Of a stretch of DNA of 64,000 nucleotides, positions 1-6,639 are shown piece by piece; within the stretch, counting starts at the first letter, position 1; every line of letters starts with the position of its first letter. Made by a program: the position numbers and the translations under genes. Under the pieces are notes generated by a model. That model did not search any database. It was given only the letters and a program-made list of their open reading frames with translations, and had not been told where the DNA came from. The DNA is from Corynebacterium felinum (GTDB taxonomy: Bacteria > Actinomycetota > Actinomycetes > Mycobacteriales > Mycobacteriaceae): assembly GCF_030408755.1 (NCBI RefSeq), contig NZ_CP047209.1:2852001-2916000 (forward strand), read 5' to 3'.

Positions 1-346
1 AGCCCAGCAAAATAAACAGCCCCCACTGGCCCATAAACATCGACGTTGAATACGCCCACATCGTACGAGCACCCTTAATATTGCGGGCATTAAACGCCAT
101 CGCATACGGCATGGCGGCGAACACAATCGCAATCAGAATCGACGAATAGGTGCCCAACAACTCCGAAAAATGCAACACCCCCAGCGCATGATCGCCCAAC
201 AACAGGCCCAACAGGCCAGCGGTAATAGGGGCGGGAATCAAAAGGGAACGGAACACCGGGATGAGACGGCGCAATGCGACACCAACCAGCATGAGAATAG
301 AAATGTAGCCGACGTCGAGCACCAAGGTGTACGGAGTGTAACTCAC
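1..346 (-). CDS. GltS-like sodium/glutamate symporter, 5' end only
   Basis: The reading frame leaves the window at base 1, so about 115 N-terminal codons are seen. The GTG start at 346 follows an AGGAGG about 12 bases upstream. The protein opens with VSYTPYTLVLDVGYISIL, then LLIPAPITAGLLGLLLG, and has three hydrophobic stretches. Start, short inter-helix loops and the P-rich second helix resemble the GltS (ESS) family of Na+-coupled glutamate transporters in the cytoplasmic membrane. Substrate is inferred from family resemblance only. No neighbour on this side supports a pathway. Confidence 0.6.
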   Translation of the reverse strand, partial: MSYTPYTLVLDVGYISILMLVGVALRRLIPVFRSLLIPAPITAGLLGLLLGDHALGVLHFSELLGTYSSILIAIVFAAMPYAMAFNARNIKGARTMWAYSTSMFMGQWGLFILLG

Positions 347-1140
347 CTGTTAAATTCGCCTCCTAAAATAAGAATCCTTCGTATTCACGAGAAACTGTGT
401 CCACAGCGTGTAGGACGATGACCTCGCAAGCCCCTACGCCACACGCTGAAGGCGAAAAGAACCAGCCAGTACCCGGGAAAACTTGTCTGCGCTGCCTTTG
501 ACCCAAAGACAGCGCCACACAATGCCCAACCCGCGCCCAGCAACGCGCAAGACATTACGTTCACGCGCCACCACCAACGCCTTTTCCCACAACCGCGTAA
601 GCACCAAAAAATCCAAGCCGTGCGCTACGGGAGCACCAGGCTCATGCGTGGCATCCGCATGCTGCTTATTGCACCACTGCCACGGTCGCCATGAAAGAAA
701 ACTTTGGGTGCCCGCCCTGCTCATTCGAGGGCGTCAAGCACGGGGGTGTGGGTAACTGACAAAGACTGTGAAGCGTGAAGTAATCCCTCGCGAGGAGGAT
801 GTGTGCTTGGCCAAAAGTTGTGATTGCTTGGTGGTTTCCCAGCCACCACCACAGTTGGAAAGCGTTTTTGTTTATGTGGGATTTGGTTGGTTTTCTACCC
901 AAGCTCCCGCTTGCGCCCACTACCCCCTGCTTGGGGGATATATGCGCCATTGGGAAGCCTAATGAAAACCAAAACCGCAGCTAGTAGAACCAGTGCTCCA
1001 AAAACCTCAGAAATTACTTGGTATATTCTAATACCTTCTTTGGTGAAACTTAAAAATGTGGCAGAAGATCTACCTATAAAACAATGCCCGATTGTGTGAA
1101 CCCTTGACCAGTAGGTGACATGTCACATACCATGGTGGAC
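347..1140. other. Intergenic stretch, 794 bp, no convincing gene
   Basis: A minus-strand frame at 434-724 (96 codons, ending in SADKFSRVLAGSFRLQRVA) has a protein-like C-terminal half but a weak N-terminus, no clear start signal and no recognised family, so it may be the remnant of a lost gene. Around 831-853 TGGTGG and CCACCA form a small hairpin without a T tract. From about 970 to 1100 the sequence is AT-rich and leads into the promoter of the next gene. Confidence 0.35.
1104..1140 (+). promoter_or_regulatory. Putative promoter and palindrome before the monooxygenase gene
   Basis: TTGACC (1105 region) and, 17 bases on, a TACCAT-like -10 would place the transcript start at or next to the ATG at 1141. 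A perfect 12-bp palindrome, GTGACATGTCAC at 1116-1127, lies between the two elements, a position suited to a repressor. This is inference from spacing; no protein is assigned to the palindrome. Confidence 0.35.
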
Positions 1141-2178
1141 ATGAAGAAATTTGGATTCTTAAGCTTCGGCCATTACAACCACGCATACCCCGTTCAGCGC
1201 AGTCTTCACGACGCCATCGAACTCGCCCATATCGCCGATTCCCTCGGCATAAACGGCGCTTATTTCCGCGTGCACCACTTCGCTCCCCAAGGTGCCGCAC
1301 CCATCCCCCTCTTAAGCGCCATAGCAGCACGCACCTCCCATATCGAAGTGGGCACAGGGGTGATCGACATGCGTTATGAAAACCCGCTGTATCTCGCCGA
1401 GGAATTAGCCGCCTTGTCCTATATCGCCGACGGACGTCTTGCTATCGGCATTTCCCGCGGCTCACCTGAACCAGCCCTCAAAGGTTGGGAAGCATTCGGC
1501 TACCACGCAGCAGATAGTGAGGATAGTAAAGGTGCCGGATTGGCGCGGGAGAAATTCCTCACCTTCTTAAGCGCCATTCGGGGCACCCCCATGGCGCAGG
1601 CGGCACCTGCCGACCAGCAGTATCCCCGCATTTACGCACCAGGGCGCCCAATTCCCGTGCTCCCCCAAGCACCGGATCTTGATCGCACAATCTGGTGGGG
1701 TGCGGCCACCCATGCCTCAGCGGAGCAAGCTGCCCGCGATGGCGTGAATTTGATGAGCTCCACTCTTGTGTTTGAAACCGACGGCCCCAGCCTAGGTGAA
1801 GTGCAGGCCCGCCAAATTGAGCGCTACCGCGCCGAGTGGGATCGCGCCGGTTGGGGGCATGAGCCACGCGTGTCAGTTTCGCGAAGCGTTTTCCCCATTG
1901 TCTCCGATGCGGATACCGCGATGTTTGGCAAGCCAGGCTCGGGTGGTTCGGAATCGCGCAGCATGCTCGATGATCAGCAGGGTATTTTCGGCCGCACCTT
2001 GGTGGATACCCCAGACAAGATTGTGGAGGCGTTGCGCAATGATCCAGCTGTCATGAGCGCTGATACGTTGATGCTCACTATCCCTAATCAGGCTGGGGTT
2101 GAGGTGAACGCGCGGATTTTGGATAACTTCGCCACCCATGTTGCCCCTGAGCTTGGTTGGGAGCCAGCAAACCGCTAA
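1141..2178 (+). CDS. LLM-class flavin-dependent oxidoreductase (luciferase-like monooxygenase)
   Basis: About 345 residues, the usual length for bacterial luciferase-like flavoproteins. The start MKKFGFLSFGHY and segments ADSLGINGAYFRVHHF, SHIEVGTGVIDMRYENPLYLAEE and DGRLAIGISRGSPEPA are typical of the TIM-barrel flavin monooxygenases that use reduced FMN from a separate reductase to oxidise small organic substrates in the cytoplasm. The frame is open back to an ATG at 1120 preceded by AGGTG. I prefer the ATG at 1141 because the family normally begins there and because a promoter at 1104-1133 would give a leaderless mRNA. Substrate unknown; no operon partner. Confidence 0.85.
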   Translation: MKKFGFLSFGHYNHAYPVQRSLHDAIELAHIADSLGINGAYFRVHHFAPQGAAPIPLLSAIAARTSHIEVGTGVIDMRYENPLYLAEELAALSYIADGRLAIGISRGSPEPALKGWEAFGYHAADSEDSKGAGLAREKFLTFLSAIRGTPMAQAAPADQQYPRIYAPGRPIPVLPQAPDLDRTIWWGAATHASAEQAARDGVNLMSSTLVFETDGPSLGEVQARQIERYRAEWDRAGWGHEPRVSVSRSVFPIVSDADTAMFGKPGSGGSESRSMLDDQQGIFGRTLVDTPDKIVEALRNDPAVMSADTLMLTIPNQAGVEVNARILDNFATHVAPELGWEPANR

Positions 2179-2190
2179 CAGCACCCTAAT

Positions 2191-2258
2191 CCTTAACCCC
2201 ACCACCTTTGCCACTTCCCTTAACCCCACCGGCTTTGCCACTTCTTTGACCCCACCCC
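2191..2258. repeat. 27-bp tandem repeat, two full copies plus a partial third
   Basis: The unit CCTTAACCCCACC-N3-TTTGCCACTTC occurs at 2191-2217 and 2218-2244, and TTTGACCCCACCCC at 2245 begins a third, decayed copy. The copies differ mainly at ACC versus GGC in the middle. It lies just behind the stop codon of the monooxygenase gene, in non-coding DNA. Confidence 0.8.
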
Positions 2259-2289
2259 TTATTCCCCCTTTCCCTACATGATGGCTGAT

Positions 2290-2326
2290 TTTTTCACCCC
2301 CGTGCACGGCAAGGGGGATTTTTTCT
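2290..2326 (+). terminator. Likely terminator of the monooxygenase gene
   Basis: CCCCC and GGGGG arms enclose an 11-base loop and are followed by ATTTTTTC. The stem is short; a T run also precedes it, so weak action on the other strand is possible. Confidence 0.45.
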
Positions 2327-2409
2327 CCATTCATATCCACCGCGCAGGAGCGCAGCAGGTGTACAGCAGGGATGCAACAGGAGTGCAGATGTGTGGGCAA
2401 AAAGAAAAC

Positions 2410-2488
2410 ACTCCCCGCAACTTAAGGCCTGACGCACTCGGCTTTGCATTGATACAAAGCGGGCTTTTTCTGGCGTGTTGCGGGGAGT
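2410..2488 (-). terminator. Large nested inverted repeat, terminator of the His-rich gene
   Basis: Thirteen-base perfect arms CACTCCCCGCAAC (2410-2422) and GTTGCGGGGAGTG (2476-2488) enclose a 53-base interior that itself holds a GCTTTG/CAAAGC hairpin followed, on the plus strand, by GGGCTTTTT. On the minus strand the outer stem is followed by TTTTCTTTTTG. It therefore looks like an outer minus-strand terminator wrapped around an inner plus-strand one. Confidence 0.6.
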
Positions 2489-2504
2489 GTGCGCTACTGA
2501 AGTT

Positions 2505-2660
2505 TTAGGCAGCGCCTTCGCACTCGTCCCAGTGTCCCTCGTGGAGGAAGTGGCGGTGACCATCGTGAATGTAGTCAACGTGGTCGCCGTGCTGGACAGC
2601 CTCGTGGCCGCAACCCTCACCATGGACATGGTCGTGATTCTCATGAATATTGCAGTTCAT
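2505..2660 (-). CDS. Small His-rich protein, probable metal binder
   Basis: Fifty-one residues beginning MNCNIHENHDHVHGEGCGHE. About a fifth are His, with clusters HDHVHGEGCGH, HGDHVDYIHDGHRHFLHEGH and two Cys. The start at 2660 has GGAAAGGG about ten bases upstream; the frame continues upstream without signal. Similar short HGDHVDYIHDGH proteins are common in actinobacteria and are often loosely labelled zinc-transport related, but no function is established to my knowledge. The composition fits zinc or nickel binding in the cytoplasm. An AT-rich repeated motif upstream could be a metal-responsive operator. Confidence 0.75.
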   Translation of the reverse strand: MNCNIHENHDHVHGEGCGHEAVQHGDHVDYIHDGHRHFLHEGHWDECEGAA

Positions 2661-2756
2661 TTTCAATAACCCTTTCCAATAAGCAGACGTGTGAACTATT
2701 TGAATAATAACACATACATCCATTAACCGGCAAAAATATTGCTACTTTCCCAAGCC

Positions 2757-2793
2757 TTAACATTTTCATTAAGATTTTCATTTTCATTAACGC
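2757..2793. promoter_or_regulatory. AT-rich repeated TGAAAAT tract, possible Zur-type operator
   Basis: On the minus strand TTAATGAAAATG occurs twice and a further GAAAATC sits between, so TGAAAAT appears three times within 36 bases. The tract lies between the divergent His-rich and flavohemoglobin-like genes. Actinobacterial Zur boxes are AT-rich with TGATAATGATTTTCA-like cores; this resembles half-sites only, so the assignment is tentative. Confidence 0.35.
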
Positions 2794-2829
2794 CTGCGAG
2801 TTCACAAGTACCTATTAGACTTATGCTTT

Positions 2830-4065
2830 GTGAGTACCCCACGCCACCTACTTCACGGATTCGTTGCGCCCCTGCAATCCGTTATCGACACGATCATGGG
2901 CGACACTTCCGCATTCGACGCCCAGGTGTGGGAGCACTTTTTCCGCAAAGCACCGCACACCCGCAACATCATCAATAGCGAGTACCCACTCAGCCAGGCC
3001 GTGAGCTTCATCCTGGAACACTCCTCCTCCCAAGGCGAGCTCTCCAAAGACTGCATGGCGCGACTACGCCTCGGCGCAACCCGTGCCGCCGCGCGCGGTT
3101 TCACCGAGTTCGCCGTGCTTGCCGACGCCGTGCTCACCGTCATGCGTGATCACTGCTACGAGCTGCCATTTAGCACTGTGTTCGCTGCCGAAAACGCAAT
3201 AATTCAGGCCAGCGGCATACTCAACGCGGTTGCACGCAGCCCAGAAACCCCCACTGGCCCTATTGTTGGCGAGGTAGTTGAGGTGGAACGGCGCAGCCGC
3301 AGCATTAGCGTGGTGCGATTAATAACCGACCCCCCACTTGAGTACCGCCCAACCCAAGCGATCCCAGTCAGTTCAGATTTCGCCCCAGGATGTTGGCGCG
3401 ACCTCTACCCCTCGATCCCCACGAATGATGCCGGCCAAATAGAATTCCACGTTCATGCCCTAGGCGATACCTCCTCATTATTAGCCTCGGCACGCCCTGG
3501 GGATCGATGGCGCTTTGGCCAAGCCCACGGCGGATTCCGAGTGAAATACTCCGATGATTTCCTCCTCATTGCTCACGGCACAGCCTTAGCAGCAGCACGT
3601 GCACTCATCATCGATCTTTTACTGTCCCCGAACCAACCACGAGTGCACCTATTTTTCAGCGCGGATTATCCTGGCGAGCTCTACGAGCTGCGCAGCTTGT
3701 GGCACCTCGCCTCCACCTGCCCATGGTTGTTTATCACCCCTGTCGTGCGTCATTCCACCGATGCGTGGTGGGTGGGGGCGACCGAACATTCCGAAGCACC
3801 CCGGGGTTTGCACTTGTTGCAAGAAGGTGAGGTAGGTGAAATCGTGTCCCAGTTCGGCTCCTGGCTGGGCCACCAGATTCTGGTCATGGGTGATAAAGAT
3901 GTGGTGGAAGAAACCGTGGAACATTTGGTTCACGGTGGCACTCCCGCCGATATCATTCAGGCACGCTGCTTCGAACCGTCCTTCTTTTTTGAGCAAGAAC
4001 AGACACAACTCAAACCCGGCAGGCATACCCGCAAACCAAAGCACCGCCGTCGTAGGCGAACATAG
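2830..4065 (+). CDS. Divergent flavohemoglobin-like protein (globin plus FAD/NAD reductase)
   Basis: 411 residues. Residues 1-135 follow a globin pattern (VWEHFFRKAPHTRNIIN, then FTEFAVLADAVLTVM), and from about 145 a ferredoxin-reductase module follows (GPIVGEVVEVERRSRSISVV, nucleotide site FLLIAHGTALAAARALI). Order and length match Hmp-type nitric-oxide dioxygenases. The region expected to carry the proximal haem His (KHxSF in Hmp) reads ATRAAARGF by eye alignment, and the FAD RxYS motif is altered, so classical NO dioxygenase activity is doubtful. TAGACT at 2816-2821 sits eight bases before the GTG, suggesting leaderless translation. The C-terminus is basic (KPKHRRRRRT). Confidence 0.7.
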   Translation: MSTPRHLLHGFVAPLQSVIDTIMGDTSAFDAQVWEHFFRKAPHTRNIINSEYPLSQAVSFILEHSSSQGELSKDCMARLRLGATRAAARGFTEFAVLADAVLTVMRDHCYELPFSTVFAAENAIIQASGILNAVARSPETPTGPIVGEVVEVERRSRSISVVRLITDPPLEYRPTQAIPVSSDFAPGCWRDLYPSIPTNDAGQIEFHVHALGDTSSLLASARPGDRWRFGQAHGGFRVKYSDDFLLIAHGTALAAARALIIDLLLSPNQPRVHLFFSADYPGELYELRSLWHLASTCPWLFITPVVRHSTDAWWVGATEHSEAPRGLHLLQEGEVGEIVSQFGSWLGHQILVMGDKDVVEETVEHLVHGGTPADIIQARCFEPSFFFEQEQTQLKPGRHTRKPKHRRRRRT

Positions 4066-4108
4066 CAGCGATCTTTCGGCGTCGAAACGCAGCAATGACA
4101 CCACGCGC

Positions 4109-4957
4109 TTAGTATTTTTCTTCAACCTCAAGCACAGGAAGTGTTTTCCGCAATGCTGCGGGCGCTCCAAGATCCAGATCGTAGATGAGCACATCGGGGT
4201 GTGATTCTAGGCTGGCGAGCTCGACCCCCTCGGGGCCGATAACGGCCGAATACCCCACACCGGTGGGGGCAGCGCCGCGTGTACGTTGTTCCTGCGCATC
4301 GGGTCGCGCTTGGTCACAGGCAAGAAGGTAGCTGGTGGAATCGAGGGCGCGAGCGCGTTGCAGCAGTTGCCGCTGTTCGAGTTTTCCGGGTCCATCCGCC
4401 CAGGAAATGGGAACAAGCATGATGGTAGCGCCGCGTTGGGCGAGTTGCCGGAATTGTTCGGGAAAGCGCAGATCGTAGCAGATAGCCAGCCCGAAACGCT
4501 GGTTGCGGTAGTCGAAGGTGACCAGTTCGGTGCCGGGTTTGACGGTATCGGATTCACGATAGCCGAAGGCATCGTAAGTATGGATTTTTGCATAGTCAAC
4601 CACCTCGACCTCCCCGTCGTGTGGAGAAGGCAGGCAGGCGACAGCGACATTGCTGATGCGATTGATGGTTTTCCCATTGCGTTCAATGGTGTCGGCGGGG
4701 CTGAAGATGCCGCAGACGATGGCGATGTTATAGGTGCGTGCGAGCTGTTTCAGGCGGCTGACAAAAGTCCCGTCGAGGGCTTCGGCGTTACCATCGAGGC
4801 GTCCGGTACCAAACGCTTGCATACTGGCTTCGGGGAAGAGGATCAGCTCAGCGCCTTGTTGTGCGGCGGTGCGGGTTGCGTCTTCGATGAGGGCAAGATT
4901 GGCTAGTTTATCCACAGTTGTGGAAATCTGCCCGAGTGCGATGCGTAGTTTATCCAC
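4109..4957 (-). CDS. Carbon-nitrogen hydrolase (nitrilase superfamily amidase)
   Basis: 282 residues from a GTG at 4957 preceded by AAAAAAGGGGC. The nitrilase catalytic triad is visible: Glu in ILFPEAS, Lys in VDYAKIHTYDAFG and Cys in GLAICYDLRFPEQ. Such enzymes hydrolyse amides such as deaminated glutathione or omega-amides; the substrate cannot be fixed here. The frame is open to 5107 but the extra residues are basic and unlike the family, and the conserved start KLRIALGQ supports 4957. Its 3' end faces the flavohemoglobin-like gene with a 43-base gap. Two TTATCCACA words lie inside its first codons. Confidence 0.85.
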   Translation of the reverse strand: MDKLRIALGQISTTVDKLANLALIEDATRTAAQQGAELILFPEASMQAFGTGRLDGNAEALDGTFVSRLKQLARTYNIAIVCGIFSPADTIERNGKTINRISNVAVACLPSPHDGEVEVVDYAKIHTYDAFGYRESDTVKPGTELVTFDYRNQRFGLAICYDLRFPEQFRQLAQRGATIMLVPISWADGPGKLEQRQLLQRARALDSTSYLLACDQARPDAQEQRTRGAAPTGVGYSAVIGPEGVELASLESHPDVLIYDLDLGAPAALRKTLPVLEVEEKY

Positions 4958-5000
4958 AGTTTTGCCCCTTTTTTGGCTGTTGTGGCGGTAGTTATCCACA
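4908..5000 (+). promoter_or_regulatory. Three perfect DnaA-box words at exact 42-bp spacing
   Basis: TTATCCACA, the consensus DnaA box, occurs in the same orientation at 4908-4916, 4950-4958 and 4992-5000. The interval is 42 bases each time, four helical turns, so all three would face the same side of DNA. Two copies lie in the start of the nitrilase gene (encoding VDKL), the third upstream of it. Whether DnaA binds is not known; no replication gene is nearby. Confidence 0.5.
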
Positions 5001-5062
5001 GATTTAATTTTTCTATTGACTTTAGTGGAAACATGGTATCTAAGGTGACTGAAATTGTAGTC

Positions 5063-5320
5063 ATGTTTACAAAGTTCAATCTTGATGCTGGCGGTGAGCT
5101 TAGCCACTTGCCGGATTATAAGTTGTTTGAATGCCGCGATAGTTCCTGCCTCACGTCGTCGGCGGTCTCAACGTTTACCCAGACAGTCAATGAGCGCGTT
5201 AATGCTTTACGACGTCGCCACAACACCCATGTTGATCAGGTGTTGAAATTCATTCAGTCCCAAATCGCAATCGACGCTACTGTGGCGCGTGCCCTCGATG
5301 CTGGGGAGGTGAGCGACTAG
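5063..5320 (+). CDS. Small helical protein, partner of the DUF1023 hydrolase
   Basis: 85 residues from the ATG at 5063 (MFTKFNLDAGGEL); an ATG at 5033 in the same frame is an alternative. The centre TFTQTVNERVNALRRRHNTHV looks like a long amphipathic helix. There is no WxG motif, but a short helical gene immediately before a DUF1023 hydrolase resembles WXG100-like pairs of actinobacteria. Its TAG stop overlaps the downstream GTG by one base (TAGTG), so the two are translationally coupled. TTGACT at 5016 may be the -35 of the promoter. Function unknown. Confidence 0.6.
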   Translation: MFTKFNLDAGGELSHLPDYKLFECRDSSCLTSSAVSTFTQTVNERVNALRRRHNTHVDQVLKFIQSQIAIDATVARALDAGEVSD

Positions 5321-6570
5321 TGTTTCCGATCAATACCATCGCTGTTGAGCGTTGGGCGAAAAAGTTGGCCGAAGACGCAGAATTCATCCTGCATGTCCAT
5401 GGGGCGCTACAGCAAAGCTGGAATAATTTTGCGCTGGAAGCAACCGGTGATGCTTTTGACAAGGCTCTGACGAGAGGTATTGGGTACAGCGTGGACTCGG
5501 TCGCTTATGCGCGGCTGATGAAACAGGCTTCCGATACTTTGTATGAGACTGTCAAAGCACAGCTCGACTTGGAGGCACATTACGAGCATGTGAAAAATGC
5601 TGCCATTGCGGAGGGCCTCGAAATTATCGACGGCGTAGTGCACGATAAGTCCCAGAGTTTTAATCCGCTTGTACAACTCATCCAAGCCAAATTGGATAGT
5701 TTCCGTGTGCAAGCAGAACTGCTGGATAAGGCTTGTCATGACGAAATCATTCGTTTAACGTACTGCACTCCACAGGAGAAACACGAAGATTTACTCCCTG
5801 GCGGCGATGACAATCTCAGCCTGAAAAACTTAGATCATATCCGGCGGGCCGAGCAGCAAGGCGTGTTGGCGGAGATTCGGCGCCAGCATCCTGATGCCAA
5901 GATTCTCAAAGCCAGCGATGAGGGAATCATTGTGTCTTTCGGTGATCTTGAAAACGCAGATTTAATCACCACCATGACTTTTGGTGTAGGTTCTGGGGAG
6001 CAAGAAAACTGGCCCGGGCATGTATCTGATGCGGCTAAAATCCATAAAGATTTGCCTAAGAATGCGGCGGTGATTGCGTGGCTGGATTACAAACCACCGG
6101 CGACAATCGCAGAAGCCACCGACACCATGCCTGCCCAATTGGGTGCCACGAAGCTGGCTGAGTTCCAAAAATTCGTGCACGAAACTAATCCAGCAGCCTA
6201 CAAGACTGTGCTCGCGCATTCCTACGGAACGCTACCGGCTGTTATTCCTGCGCGACGCCCAGATGGGTTGATTGCCAACAAGATCATCATGCTCGGATCT
6301 CCCGGCGGACTATTCCCTACCAATCCTGGGGGTCAGCCGAAGGATGCTTCCACTGTGTTGCAAAACCCAGACCAAGAGCTCGTAGTGATCGATGCGGACC
6401 GCGATCCCATTGGGTTACTCCACGATAATGAGAGCGGTATTTTTGGTCCCGATCCTAAAATCTATGCCGATGAATCTTACAGGGTTTCGGGAGGTCATTC
6501 CGACTTTATCGGCTCAGAGGACAATAGGAAGATTCTGATCGACGAGATCACAGAGGCTTTGGCCAAATAG
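5320..6570 (+). CDS. DUF1023-type alpha/beta hydrolase
   Basis: 416 residues starting with GTG inside the stop of the preceding gene. The N-terminal 180 residues are helical (VERWAKKLAEDAEFILHVHG and onward). The C-terminal half carries features of actinobacterial DUF1023 hydrolases: TTMTFGVGSGEQENW, VIAWLDYKPPATIAEA, the nucleophile elbow VLAHSYGTLPAV near residue 300, and a late SGGHSDF offering the catalytic His. No signal peptide, although relatives are often linked with type VII secretion or cell-envelope functions. Substrate unknown. It converges on the adhesin gene across a shared terminator. Confidence 0.75.
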   Translation: MFPINTIAVERWAKKLAEDAEFILHVHGALQQSWNNFALEATGDAFDKALTRGIGYSVDSVAYARLMKQASDTLYETVKAQLDLEAHYEHVKNAAIAEGLEIIDGVVHDKSQSFNPLVQLIQAKLDSFRVQAELLDKACHDEIIRLTYCTPQEKHEDLLPGGDDNLSLKNLDHIRRAEQQGVLAEIRRQHPDAKILKASDEGIIVSFGDLENADLITTMTFGVGSGEQENWPGHVSDAAKIHKDLPKNAAVIAWLDYKPPATIAEATDTMPAQLGATKLAEFQKFVHETNPAAYKTVLAHSYGTLPAVIPARRPDGLIANKIIMLGSPGGLFPTNPGGQPKDASTVLQNPDQELVVIDADRDPIGLLHDNESGIFGPDPKIYADESYRVSGGHSDFIGSEDNRKILIDEITEALAK

Positions 6571-6571
6571 C

Positions 6572-6605
6572 AAAGTGGTGGTTGCATCTACACAACCACC
6601 ACTTT
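6572..6605. terminator. Bidirectional terminator between hydrolase and adhesin genes
   Basis: AAAGTGGTGGTTG (6572-6584) and CAACCACCACTTT (6593-6605) form a perfect 13-bp stem with an eight-base loop, serving two convergent genes. The A and T ends of the stem give a short T tract in both directions. Confidence 0.8.
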
Positions 6606-6639
6606 CAGATCACTAGTGTCAGATCCTTATGCAGGATAC

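Noticed and set aside
434..724. 96-codon minus-strand frame with a protein-like end
   Set aside because: No ribosome site, no recognised domain and a poor N-terminus; at most a gene remnant, so listed only under the intergenic entry.
4908..5000. Chromosomal replication origin
   Set aside because: Only three DnaA boxes, partly inside a gene, with no dnaA, dnaN or clear unwinding region nearby.
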